In this document: piece after piece, positions 26,286 through 36,554 of the stretch | Layout: each line of letters begins with the position of its first letter | Position numbering within the stretch: the stretch's first letter is position 1 | Assembly (NCBI RefSeq): GCF_900106755.1 | Contig: NZ_FNNN01000008.1 | Coordinates: 146,087 to 210,086, forward strand | DNA from: Bacteroides faecis MAJ27 | GTDB taxonomy: Bacteria; Bacteroidota; Bacteroidia; Bacteroidales; Bacteroidaceae | Length of the DNA stretch: 64,000 bases | Direction: 5' to 3' | Notes under the pieces: model-generated | Database searches by the model: none | What the model was told of the DNA's origin: nothing | What the model saw: the letters and a program-made list of their open reading frames with translations, nothing else | Translations under genes and position numbers: made by a program

Positions 26286-29200
26286 ATGAATATAATATCA
26301 AAAATAAGGATTATAGTGGCAGGGCTATTAGTGACTCTACCAATGCAAGCGCATACATCTGTGTCTGAGGATAATACGGATGTGGGAAAAATCCCTGTTC
26401 AGTATGCTTTAAGTCCGACAGGTGCCGTTACCTATCAGGTACCTATAAATGTTCATTCCGCCCCGGATGGTTTTCAGCCGCAACTGTCATTTAGCTATAA
26501 CAGCCAGCAGAATGAAAGCGCACTAGGGTATGGATGGACTATTGGAGGGTTGTCTGCAATCAACCATGTTAGCGGTAGCATTTATTATGATGGAAAAGCT
26601 ACCCCGTTGTCTACTTCAGAAGATAAATTAATGCTGGATGGTATGCGACTGATGAAGAAAAGCACGGATACCTGGCAATCCGAACAGGGATTTGTCAAAG
26701 TGAAGAAATTGGCAGATGGCGCATTGGAAACTCGCTATCCGGATGGAAACACTGTCCTGTTCAAGACTTTTCCGCAGGCTCCTTTCAGCTATGTGATGAC
26801 TTCCTGTGTAAATCGCAAAGGACAGTCTATAAAATACGAATATATGCAAGTGGATAATATGTCCTATATTAGCAAGATAATGTATGGTGAAACTGGAGGA
26901 GTATATAATGACTCTGTTATATTTACCTATCGGAATGTGACTGATGATATCACGCGTTATGCTGACGGAAAGCCACTTAAATATAGCCGTCTGTTAGAAA
27001 AGGTAGAGTCTTATTATAAAGGTAGGCTGTGGCGTCGTTATCGACTTTCTTATCAAAACAGGGGAGTGAATCTGCCCGTACAGTTGGATTGTGAGACCGA
27101 AAGCCGCAAACTTGCTCCTTTATCTTTCAAGTATGGTGACGGACGGAGCATCGAGTTTTTAAGCGGAAATACTATTTATTTGGAACGGTATTTTCCGAAC
27201 TCTGCTCAGGGAGGCAGTTCTTACAGGTCTCTTGCCTTGTCGCGCGGCAAGTTCAGCCGGACATCAAAGAGTGACGGACTGATCTCGTATCCGGTATTTT
27301 ATGGCGAGTATAGTGAAGACCAGCATTTGCTTATATATAAAGATTTATCCGATTATCCAGTTTCTCCCGTAGTTTTTACGGCTGGAAAGGGTTTTAAGCA
27401 ATTAGTTGCGGCTGATGTAAACGGAGATGGTCTGGAAGTCCCGGTAAAAGTGAATTATTATGAAGAAAACGGTACGGATAGGCTGGTGGCTTCTGTTTAT
27501 GGAAACGACGTTGATCCCAATCGTCATTCAGACTACGTATATTCGGAATGGGGTGGATATGTGCACGAACGCCAAGTGCTTTTTGGTGACTTCAATGGTG
27601 ATGGTAAAACGGAGTTGCTGGCTATATCCAGTTGTCATGATTCGGATCGAAACAAATATCTGTCACGCGCCTTACTGGTCGACCTGAATGGCCGAAAGGC
27701 TATTTACGACGGAGAATGTTTCGACTTTACACTGTATCAGACGGACAACAAAGCATTGTATTCCGATCGAATGATCCCTATGGATTATAACGGTGATGGC
27801 AAAACGGATATCTGTTTGATTAACATAAACGGTCTTTATGTATATGAGTTTACCGGAGACGGGTTCAGGCAACTGGCATATTCGAGTGCTATCAATATCA
27901 TGTACTTCAACTTTGAAAGTCCTACTATCAAAGATAGAGAACTGATGGTGGCGGACATGAATGGTGACGGGAATATGGATATTATTCTGGGGCCCCGCCG
28001 TGTACATTGCAAGGAAGGATTCAAGCATTTGGGAGACGGTATCTGTCATGGCGCATGTAATAGTGAAAGCAATTTGAAAAGCACCAGTGCGGCTGGATAC
28101 AAGCATTATGTACACTCCTCCGGACAGGAATGTATGGTAGATCCAAGTGTGACCGAACGGGATTTGGTTGTCTTTGACTGGAATGTGGAAAACGGCAAAC
28201 AATGGAAGTTTCTGATATCTACCGGAAATTCATTTTACAGTGATAGTAATCCGGGATTCAAGGTGCATACAGAGGAGTTGTTCTACAGTTTCTACGAGAC
28301 AGTGGGAGATAACTTTATGCTGATAGATGTAGACAGCGACGGCCGGCCGGACTTGTTGCGTAACGTGTGTGGAAAAATAGATCTTTATCTGAATGTGAAT
28401 GGAAAGATTAGTCAGACTCCTAATATACGTTCCTCATTGCAAATGGATAATCTGTCGGCACAGTTTGCTATGGCTAATGTGGCTAAATCTTATTACTGGT
28501 CGGGAAGTCTGATTTGTGTGGACAATGAAAAACTCCATGTGTATGATTATACACATAATGAGTCGGAAGCGCGTATGCTGCATGACTTGACCGATAGCTA
28601 CGGAGTTACTTCGAATCATTATTATATGGATATTATGAAAGTGCCTGAGAGTCGCTATGTGAGTACTCCGGACGCATCGTTGGGATATGTCAGATATCCG
28701 TATACCGTAATGACTCCCCATTTGTATGTGTCGGGATGGCTGAAGAAGTTGAAAGGGAATGAGCAGCTTTCGTGGGAATATTATAATTATACGAATGCCG
28801 TATTTCACCGGACGGGTTTAGGTTTTCGTGGTTTTAGGAAAATAGAGACAGAAGACATCGTGAATAAACGCACAATGACTTCCGTGTTTGATCCGGAATT
28901 GCTGAGTGCCGAAGTGAGAAAAGAAACTCCTACCGATACAATTGTACGCAAATATGTGTTAGAAAAGGCGCAAGATAAGACTGTGCTCCTGAAATTAGAG
29001 AGGGAGACAGTAAAGGATGCTCTCAACAAGACGGAAAAGAGTACTGCGTATGAATATAATAATTATGGTCAAATAGTTAGTGCATCTATCTCCTATGATG
29101 CCCATAATACGGAAAAGAAGTCATATGGTTATCAGAATGTAGATAGGAGTGATCTGTATCTATTGGGACTTCCGTATTATGCCCATACGAAGAGTTCCCG

Positions 29201-32200
29201 TAATGACTCAATCATCTTTCAGGAAGTAAGAACGGACTACGACGATCGGTACTTGCCTGTAAGAAAGACTAATTTTTTCAATGGGAATATTACTTCTCAA
29301 GAACTCTGTGAGTATAACGATCGTCTGCAATTGACTAAACAGGAGCAATGTTCTTATGAATCAACAGATTGGTTGTCGAAAGAATTTGTTTATAGTTTGG
29401 ACGGACATTTATTGAGAGACAGTACTTCTATGGGACTGTTTACCGATTATGTTTATGATCCGGAAACCGGTTTTTTACAGAGTAGTACTGACCATAAAGG
29501 ACGTGCTACCCGCTATGTATATGACGATTGGGGGAACCTTGTAGGAACCCATAATCCGGATGGCAGTGTAAAACAGACATCAGCTGCATGGAGCAAAGAA
29601 GGAGAGCCGGGATTGTATGTAATAACTACTGTTGAGACCGGAAAACCTGTGTCTAAAACGTATTATGACTTTTTACAACGGGAAATTCGTATATCACAGA
29701 TTCGCTTTGATGGTCAGGAAATGAAAACGGATAAGGTATACAATACCAAAACTGGTCTGCTGGAAAAAGAATCGCTGCCCACTACAGGCAATGTGCCTTC
29801 ACGTTGGAACGATTATACGTATGATAAGTTCGGTCGTCGTACTTCTATACACTATGCATCCGGAAAAGTAGACTCATGCGCTTACGGTGCTTTGACCGAT
29901 ACTGTTATTGAAAATGGTATTCGTCGTATCCGCAAGTATGATGTAATGGGACTGATGACGCAAACTACGGATGCTGCAGGAAGTATTGTCTATTATTATC
30001 GTCCTGATGGACAACCAGTGCTTGCGGTGGCTCCGGGAGATGTTCAGACTCGTTTCTATTATGATAAGTACGGTCGCAGAATCGCTATCAAAGATCCAAG
30101 TGCGGGAATCAGACGTACAGCTTATGACGATGCGGGAAACATCTGTAAGGAAACGGATGCAGACGGTCGTGAGATAACGACAGAGTATGACTGCTATGGT
30201 CGCCTTACGAAGCAAACGACACTGGATTTGACTACTGTTTATACTTATGATGATACAGAAAATGTGTTGCTTTCGGCTGTATCAAATAATGGCAGTGCTC
30301 TGCTCAATACCTACGATGAATATGGAAGGTTGAAAATACAGCGTGAAGAGGCTCCCGACGGAAAATGGTTGCAGAAAACATATGCCTATACAGATGATGG
30401 AATGCCGGCTTCTGTTTCTTATACATCGCAAAACGGTACTTTGGCTACCGAACAGCTTATCTATCGAAATGGTTTCCTGACGGAAGTCCGTCTGGCAGAT
30501 GGTACAATAGTTTATCGCCACGATGAAGAGAATCCGCAAGGTCAACTGACGAAGCTTACTTCCGGAGGAATGCAACGCAGTTATACTTTCAATGATTGGG
30601 GATTACCTGTGAAGCGTAGCATTACTCGGGCTGACGGTTCTGTCCTTTTCGATTACAGCTATCATTTCAATGCCTCGAATGGTAACTTGGAGAGTCGTAT
30701 CGATACAAAAAGAAATCTAGCTGAGAACTTTGGTTATGATGCCTTAAACCGCCTTACTAGTTATGGAGGGAAAATAGTGGAATATGATAACCTTGGTAAT
30801 ATTCGTCAGAAAGGTAATGCTGGAGAATTAATGTATACGAATCCTAACCATCCTTATGCAGTGACGGGGTTGACTCCTTTGGCAGAAAGCCCTGTTAAGT
30901 CCCATCTTGATATCGTATATACCGCTGCTGAGCGTCCTTCCATCATTACCCACGGCATACAAAAAGCTGTATTGACATATAATGCCAATCATGATCGTAT
31001 ACGTATGCAATATTCCGATAATTCTCGGAATCTGTTGACCCGTTACTATCTTGGTGATAATTATGAACTGGATGTTGACAGTACAGGTGTGCATGAACGT
31101 CTTTATCTTGGTGGGGGGTATTATGACGCTTCTGCTGTGTTGATGAAGAAAGGAGACACATCATTGGTTTACTTCATTCATCGTGACTATTTAGGTAGTG
31201 TTTTGCAAATCGCAGATGCACAGGGTAACATTGTGGAAGAAAACAATTTCGATGCCTGGGGATGTAGACGTAATCCTTCAACGCTAAAGGCTTACGCTAT
31301 TGGTGCAGCTCCGAAATTACTGCTGGGCAGAGGCTATACGGGGCACGAGCATTTGGAAATGTTCGGAGTGATTAATATGAATGCCCGGTTGTATGATCCG
31401 GTGTTAGGGCGTTTCTTGACTCCTGATCCTTATGTGCAAATGCTGGATTTCACTCAGGCTTTCAATCGGTACAGTTATTGTATGAATAGTCCGTTGTGCT
31501 ATGTTGATGAGAATGGTGAGTTTTGGTGGGTTGTGGCTGCGGCTGTTATTGGTGGAGTAATCAATGTAGCTACTCATTGGGATAGTATTGATAATGTTTG
31601 GCAGGGGCTTGGGTATTTTGCTGTTGGTGGTGCAGCGGGTGCTATTGGTGCAGTTACGGGAGGTGCATTCGCTGGTGGCGGATTTATCGGAGGAGCTATT
31701 GGGGGGTTCGTTGGTGGTGGGACATCAGGTTTCGTCCTTGGTTCCGGAAATACATTAATGGGCGGAGGAAATATTGGTGATGCTTGGTCTAATGGATTTA
31801 AGGGGGCATTGAATGGTGCTGTAGCGGGGTCCGTCACAGGTGGATTGATTGGCGGTGGTATGTCGTTTGTTAAAGGTCAGAATGTATGGTCTGGACAAGA
31901 TATTGCTCAAGGAAGAAATGCATTCTCGTTGAAGAATACACCGATAAATGTGATTGAGCATCCTGAAGCTTTGTCTCTTTCTCCTAGTAATGTACTCCAA
32001 TCATTACCGGATGATCCTTTACTTAATAACATGAATGGCACTTCTATGAGTTCTTATAATAAAGGGCAACTCGGTGTAAAAGAAGCTATGAAAGAGTTTG
32101 TAGAAGATGGTGGAACTGTATATCAGACAGAAGTTAGCGTGGATTTACCTCATACTCTTTCTAATGGTAAAACTATTATGGTGCGTAATAGGTTTGATTT

Positions 32201-32420
32201 TGCTGGTGAGCTAGATGGTAAGTTACATTTGTTTGAAGTTAAAAATGGTGCTAGTGCAGGGTTTACTCCTAATCAGAAAATTAATCTTCCTAAAATGATT
32301 TTTAATCATCCACAATTCACGCCTGTTGGACGAAATGCTTTGCAAGTTCCTCATTTTCAGAATAACATAGGAATACCATATACAGGTAACTATGTAATAA
32401 TAGTAAAACACTATTTCTAA
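26286..32420 (+). CDS. RHS/YD-repeat polymorphic toxin with SpvB-like N-domain and nuclease-like tip
   Basis: 2044 residues. In order: signal peptide (1-~22); SpvB-like domain with ALGYGWTIGGLS (~30-330); VCBS/FG-GAP repeats (ADVNGDG, GDFNGDGKTE, MDYNGDGKTD, ADMNGDG, ~380-720); YD repeats (~1050-1600); RHS core ending DPVLGRFLTPDP then CYVDENGEF (to ~1746); a Gly-rich hydrophobic stretch; and a variable tip (~1747-2044). The tip ends in a PD-(D/E)xK-like pattern: Asp1971, then FEVKNG with Glu1984 and Lys1986, then TPNQ. By analogy to RHS toxins, the shell would hold and release a DNase against rival bacteria. No PAAR or T6SS gene is seen; export by Sec and surface display is likely. Confidence 0.9.
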   Translation: MNIISKIRIIVAGLLVTLPMQAHTSVSEDNTDVGKIPVQYALSPTGAVTYQVPINVHSAPDGFQPQLSFSYNSQQNESALGYGWTIGGLSAINHVSGSIYYDGKATPLSTSEDKLMLDGMRLMKKSTDTWQSEQGFVKVKKLADGALETRYPDGNTVLFKTFPQAPFSYVMTSCVNRKGQSIKYEYMQVDNMSYISKIMYGETGGVYNDSVIFTYRNVTDDITRYADGKPLKYSRLLEKVESYYKGRLWRRYRLSYQNRGVNLPVQLDCETESRKLAPLSFKYGDGRSIEFLSGNTIYLERYFPNSAQGGSSYRSLALSRGKFSRTSKSDGLISYPVFYGEYSEDQHLLIYKDLSDYPVSPVVFTAGKGFKQLVAADVNGDGLEVPVKVNYYEENGTDRLVASVYGNDVDPNRHSDYVYSEWGGYVHERQVLFGDFNGDGKTELLAISSCHDSDRNKYLSRALLVDLNGRKAIYDGECFDFTLYQTDNKALYSDRMIPMDYNGDGKTDICLININGLYVYEFTGDGFRQLAYSSAINIMYFNFESPTIKDRELMVADMNGDGNMDIILGPRRVHCKEGFKHLGDGICHGACNSESNLKSTSAAGYKHYVHSSGQECMVDPSVTERDLVVFDWNVENGKQWKFLISTGNSFYSDSNPGFKVHTEELFYSFYETVGDNFMLIDVDSDGRPDLLRNVCGKIDLYLNVNGKISQTPNIRSSLQMDNLSAQFAMANVAKSYYWSGSLICVDNEKLHVYDYTHNESEARMLHDLTDSYGVTSNHYYMDIMKVPESRYVSTPDASLGYVRYPYTVMTPHLYVSGWLKKLKGNEQLSWEYYNYTNAVFHRTGLGFRGFRKIETEDIVNKRTMTSVFDPELLSAEVRKETPTDTIVRKYVLEKAQDKTVLLKLERETVKDALNKTEKSTAYEYNNYGQIVSASISYDAHNTEKKSYGYQNVDRSDLYLLGLPYYAHTKSSRNDSIIFQEVRTDYDDRYLPVRKTNFFNGNITSQELCEYNDRLQLTKQEQCSYESTDWLSKEFVYSLDGHLLRDSTSMGLFTDYVYDPETGFLQSSTDHKGRATRYVYDDWGNLVGTHNPDGSVKQTSAAWSKEGEPGLYVITTVETGKPVSKTYYDFLQREIRISQIRFDGQEMKTDKVYNTKTGLLEKESLPTTGNVPSRWNDYTYDKFGRRTSIHYASGKVDSCAYGALTDTVIENGIRRIRKYDVMGLMTQTTDAAGSIVYYYRPDGQPVLAVAPGDVQTRFYYDKYGRRIAIKDPSAGIRRTAYDDAGNICKETDADGREITTEYDCYGRLTKQTTLDLTTVYTYDDTENVLLSAVSNNGSALLNTYDEYGRLKIQREEAPDGKWLQKTYAYTDDGMPASVSYTSQNGTLATEQLIYRNGFLTEVRLADGTIVYRHDEENPQGQLTKLTSGGMQRSYTFNDWGLPVKRSITRADGSVLFDYSYHFNASNGNLESRIDTKRNLAENFGYDALNRLTSYGGKIVEYDNLGNIRQKGNAGELMYTNPNHPYAVTGLTPLAESPVKSHLDIVYTAAERPSIITHGIQKAVLTYNANHDRIRMQYSDNSRNLLTRYYLGDNYELDVDSTGVHERLYLGGGYYDASAVLMKKGDTSLVYFIHRDYLGSVLQIADAQGNIVEENNFDAWGCRRNPSTLKAYAIGAAPKLLLGRGYTGHEHLEMFGVINMNARLYDPVLGRFLTPDPYVQMLDFTQAFNRYSYCMNSPLCYVDENGEFWWVVAAAVIGGVINVATHWDSIDNVWQGLGYFAVGGAAGAIGAVTGGAFAGGGFIGGAIGGFVGGGTSGFVLGSGNTLMGGGNIGDAWSNGFKGALNGAVAGSVTGGLIGGGMSFVKGQNVWSGQDIAQGRNAFSLKNTPINVIEHPEALSLSPSNVLQSLPDDPLLNNMNGTSMSSYNKGQLGVKEAMKEFVEDGGTVYQTEVSVDLPHTLSNGKTIMVRNRFDFAGELDGKLHLFEVKNGASAGFTPNQKINLPKMIFNHPQFTPVGRNALQVPHFQNNIGIPYTGNYVIIVKHYF
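30723..31524 (+). repeat. RHS core segment duplicated at 33600-34401 (copy 1)
   Basis: About 800 bp, nearly identical in the last ~400 bp to the copy 2877 bp downstream, in the same frame. Similarity stops sharply at GGTGAGTTTT, exactly where the toxin tip begins. Confidence 0.9.
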
Positions 32421-32599
32421 TATCCTATACTCGGTCAGATACTTTTTTGTGAAATGTAAAGGCTTATTTGTTTATTGTTATTTGCAAAGAACTTCTGGCT
32501 GAGTGTAAATAATAAATGGAAGTATATAAGTTTTGTATATAATCTTCCATGATATTGAAAAAAATAATTATATTTGTAATATTTTATTAGATAATTGAT

Positions 32600-33322
32600 A
32601 TGAAAGAACAAATGACAAAAATTAAATCTATATTAAATGAGCGTTTAGTTAAATATGGATTTAAAAAAAGGGGGTATGACTATTTTGTGAGAATGGCTGA
32701 TGAGGATATTATTCAAAATATAGGATTTGGCATTGCTACGTATGGAGAGAAGCATGTCCGATATTTGAATCCTTCTATTGGTGTTATATATAAGGATGTC
32801 AACAAATTGGAATTACATCTAAGGAATTTGGAAAAAACAAAATATCCAGAATATGTTGGTCTTATGGTTGGATCTGCTCTTGGCTATTTGATGCCGGAAA
32901 ATTCTTATAGGGAATGGCGCTTTTCTGATAATGAAGACGTGACAAAAGAGGCGAACAGTATGGCTGATGCCATTATTAACTACGGTTTTCCTTATCTTGA
33001 TTTACTGTCAGATAGAACAGAATTGATTTATGGTTTGGAAATAGGTAAATATAGTCAAGGAGATGGCTACTTATTACCAATATTTCATTATCTGAATGGT
33101 AATAACAAGCGCGCTTTGGAATGCATAGATGAATTCATTAAAAAACTTTCTGCTTCTTCTTACCTTGAAGATTATGAGATAGATATATTAAAAAAATTAT
33201 CGGAAGAGAATGGAGAGGCTCACATAGTTAATAATAATGGACTAAAGTCTTATCTTGAGTTTGCTGATAATTTTAGACAAATGATAGGGCTTCATGAAAG
33301 TGGAATTTCAATGAGCGAATAA
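32600..33322 (+). CDS. Candidate immunity protein to the nuclease tip
   Basis: 240 residues, no signal peptide, so cytosolic, as an antidote to a DNase tip would be. The N-terminal part (KIKSILNERLVKYGFKKRGYDYFVRM) resembles DUF4304-type immunity proteins. It follows the toxin by 179 bp. Base composition is AT-rich relative to the RHS core, as is usual for immunity genes. Function is inferred from position and topology. Confidence 0.75.
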   Translation: MKEQMTKIKSILNERLVKYGFKKRGYDYFVRMADEDIIQNIGFGIATYGEKHVRYLNPSIGVIYKDVNKLELHLRNLEKTKYPEYVGLMVGSALGYLMPENSYREWRFSDNEDVTKEANSMADAIINYGFPYLDLLSDRTELIYGLEIGKYSQGDGYLLPIFHYLNGNNKRALECIDEFIKKLSASSYLEDYEIDILKKLSEENGEAHIVNNNGLKSYLEFADNFRQMIGLHESGISMSE

Positions 33323-33527
33323 TAATGAGTGTTTTTACTCTGGTATTCGTTGGCTATTGGGGGCTTTTAGTATTATCTTGGCATGAAGAAACTTTGTTTT
33401 CATGCTGAATGATATTGTATATTTTGTTTGTTTTTCTGTCGTTTCTAAAGGTAGTGGCTTGACAACAGAATAGTTATTTGGCTAGAACGATTGCACGACT
33501 AAAGTCGCCCCTTGGATAGATCTCATC

Positions 33528-35315
33528 TTGAATGTTGAAAAAATGTCACTGGAGGAATGCGGCGCAGTTATTCGTTCAATTGTAACAAGAAGTCTGGTCG
33601 AGAGCTTTGGTTATGATGCCTTAAACCGCCTTTCCACTTTTGGGGATAAAGTGGTGAAATATGACAATTGTGGTAATATTCGTCAGAAAGGTGATGCGGG
33701 AGAATTGGTGTATACAAATCCTAACCGTCCTTATGCAGTGACGGGACTGGCTCCTTTATCGGAAGATCGTATTAATTACGGTATTGATATTACATATACC
33801 GCTGCCGAGCGTCCTTCTGTCATCGCACGTGGCACGCAAAAAGCTGTTTTGACTTATAATGCCAATCATGACCGCATACGGATGCAATATTCTGACAATT
33901 CCCGGAATCTGCTGACCCGTTACTATCTTGGTGGCAACTATGAACTGGATGTTGACAGTACAGGTATGCATGAACGTCTTTATCTTGGTGGGGGGTATTA
34001 TGACGCTTCTGCTGTGTTGATGAAGAAAGGTGACATATCATCGGTTTACTTTATTCATCGTGACTATTTAGGTAGTGTTTTGCAAATCGCAGATGCACAG
34101 GGTAACATTGTGGAGGAAAATAATTTCGATGCCTGGGGATGTAGACGTAATCCTTCAACGCTAAAGGCTTACACTATTGGTGCAGCTCCGAAATTACTGC
34201 TGGGCAGAGGCTATACGGGGCACGAGCATTTGGAAATGTTCGGAGTGATTAATATGAATGCCCGGTTGTATGATCCGGTGTTAGGGCGTTTCTTGACTCC
34301 TGACCCTTATGTGCAAATACTGGATTTCACGCAGGCTTTCAATCGGTACAGTTACTGTATGAATAGTCCGTTGTGCTATGTTGATGAGAATGGTGAGTTT
34401 TTCTTTAGCATTTTTCTTGGTCCGGTAGGAGCAATATTGGATGGTATTTGTTGGGGAGCTGTTATCGGAGCAGGAGCATCAGCGGTTACTTACTCAGTAT
34501 CAACCTTGATAAGTGGGCAGCCATGGAATAGTGGAAATTTTTGGAAGTCCGTAGGTGTCGGTGCAGTTGGTGGTGCAATTGGTGGCGGTTTCGGTGCTGT
34601 TGGAAGTTTGTCGGCTTTAGGTACTTTTGGAAACTCTGTTGGGTATAATATGCTTAGCGGTGTAGCCAATACTGCGGCGACCAATGCTATATTTGGAAAT
34701 GATATGAATTGGAGTGATATTTATTCTGTCATAGGTGGCTCTGCTATTGGTATTGTAATTCCTACCTTTAAGGGGGTAAATGGTGGTAAGCTTGCAAACA
34801 GTTTGGCTGAAATAGGCTATAATTCAATGAGAGGAACTGCTACGGGGCTTACTTCCGGTGTGGTGAATGCTATCGCATATAAAGACCCGGATCGGATTTG
34901 GCAGGATGCTGTTGGGGGAGCTATCAGTGGCGTTAGTAGAAGCATTGCGATGGATGTGATATTTGGTGCTCCGTATAAAGTTGAAAAGTCCTATGGTGCC
35001 GAAGGATTATATAGAGGTGGAGGATTATCAACATTACTCATGAAAGGTGGTGGAATCACATTAGGTAGGAATATGTATGTTAATTCTAGAAACGACGAAG
35101 AAGGTACTCGTTTCCATGAGAATTATCATATACAACAACAAAATCAAATGGGATGGGCCAACTTTTATGGACGCACCATTCAAGAATACAGTCAATATGG
35201 ATTCTTTGACCCGATGGACAATGTATACACAACAAAAGGGACATTAGAATACAAAGCTGACGAGTATAGAAATAGAATGATGAAGATTCCTTGGAGAAGT
35301 TCTTATTATAAGTAA
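33528..35315 (+). pseudogene. Orphan RHS C-terminus with a metallopeptidase-like tip (silent cassette)
   Basis: 595 codons from a TTG at 33528. It has no signal peptide or N-terminal domains. The first 24 codons derive from RHS sequence in another frame (GGAGGAATGC..CGCAGTTAT matches 30566-30586), so it is probably not translated as such. From about codon 25 it is an RHS core like copy 1, then a different tip of ~300 residues. The tip ends in RFHENYHIQQQ: an HExxH zinc-peptidase motif (His530, Glu531, His534) followed by Gln residues as in DUF4157-like peptidases. It likely serves as a donor for tip exchange. Confidence 0.8.
33600..34401 (+). repeat. RHS core segment duplicated from 30723-31524 (copy 2)
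   Basis: Same frame and offset of 2877 bp throughout, with no indels that I could see at both ends. Divergence is higher in the first half and very low in the second half. Confidence 0.9.
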
Positions 35316-35319
35316 GAAT

Positions 35320-35360
35320 AAGGAGGAGAAGGAAATTAATTTTATTCTCCTCCTTTTTTT
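35320..35360 (+). terminator. Strong terminator after the orphan RHS cassette
   Basis: AAGGAGGAGAA (35320-35330) pairs perfectly with TTCTCCTCCTT (35345-35355), followed by a T tract to 35360. It separates the orphan tip from its lipoprotein gene. Confidence 0.9.
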
Positions 35361-35417
35361 ATGAGAAATATATGCTTTATTTGCGAAACAATTATTGATA
35401 ATCAGCACAAATTGGAA

Positions 35418-35771
35418 ATGAAAGTATTTTTTTATCTTATATTAGTTTTAACTCTAATGAGTTGCATCCAATTAACGAGTATATCACTTGTCAATACAAC
35501 AAATGAACCTATAAAACTTTGTTGCTATTATAATGCTAATAATTATGCAGACTCGGTATATATTGATAAAAGAGATACTTCGTTATTGATTTTTCGATCC
35601 GCATGGTTTCATAGTAGTAAAAAAGTAAGAAGAGCATACATTAATCACATGGATAGTTTAATCATTCAAAGTTTGAGTAAAAGGATTGTTTATCGAGATA
35701 ATAAATCTATTTATGAATTTCTTATCAATAATAATGATACAGCCGATATGGTTGAAACAAGAGTTAATTAA
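35418..35771 (+). CDS. Small lipoprotein, candidate immunity protein for the orphan tip
   Basis: 117 residues from the ATG at 35418, chosen because it opens a lipoprotein signal (FFYLILVLTLMSC, Cys near 15); an in-frame ATG at 35361 abuts the terminator. The remaining domain is unknown and beta-rich. A periplasmic anchor suits protection against an envelope-acting peptidase tip. The location after the orphan tip supports an immunity role; this is an inference. Confidence 0.65.
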   Translation: MKVFFYLILVLTLMSCIQLTSISLVNTTNEPIKLCCYYNANNYADSVYIDKRDTSLLIFRSAWFHSSKKVRRAYINHMDSLIIQSLSKRIVYRDNKSIYEFLINNNDTADMVETRVN

Positions 35772-36554
35772 ATAAATTTTATGCGCAATCAAATAGCTGG
35801 CAGATTAGGAAGATGTACATGAATGAGTTATGTCCTATTTTTAAGATTATCATTGAAAGAAGATTGTTTGAATCCATTCTAATAGAAAAAATACTGCATA
35901 AAACACTGCAAGAATATGCATAAATGATCTTGTTTTTGGATATAGATAGGTGAAATATGCATGATAACTAGCAATGTTAGGAGGCGTTTCATTTAAAGAA
36001 ACACCTTGTTGGTTTTAAAGGAACGACTCGTTGGTCGGTGAGAAACATTTCGCTTCATTTAAAGGAACAGAATAAAAGGTACTTTGGATGTTTGTTTTGC
36101 TCTGGATATTGTCAATTGTGGGATGGACTGAGAATGTTAGATTGATACTTGAGACGTGACACATGCGTTCTATTTTCATGTTTTATCCTTATTTTCTGTC
36201 TTGTTGATTCTTATAACGTAAAATATGTGTGATTTGAAAATATGCAGACTGTGATTCCTTCCGTTTTTCCAGTTCAGCCCGTACTTGTGTTGTATATTTC
36301 TGATTCTGCACAATGATTCCTATCCATTTTTCATGTACTAAGAAGTTTTGTTCTGATTGCGGGAAGTTGCTTCACATTTCATTTCATCTCCCCGTTTGGG
36401 AGTACACTTTGAAATAAGTGTCAGAGTAACGTTATATTATTAAAAGTACTTAACGAAAGCCCGTTACGTCACTTTTTATTTGTTTCTTTGCACCAAATTC
36501 GGGAATAGTGTTGTCTTGTGAATCGGGGCAGCACTTAATTTTGCTTAGAAATTA
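35772..36554. other. 783-bp intergenic region
   Basis: No convincing gene. AT-rich; holds the four-unit 22-bp array C (35986-36073) and a probable promoter for the methyltransferase operon near 36470-36500 (TTTATTTGTTTCTTTG). Confidence 0.6.
35986..36073. repeat. Tandem array of four 22-bp units (array C)
   Basis: Units start at 35986, 36008, 36030 and 36052. Each has G(T/C)T near its start and AAAG(A/G)AAC or GAGAAAC at a fixed place (about positions 9-17). The step is 22 bp each time. Confidence 0.65.
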
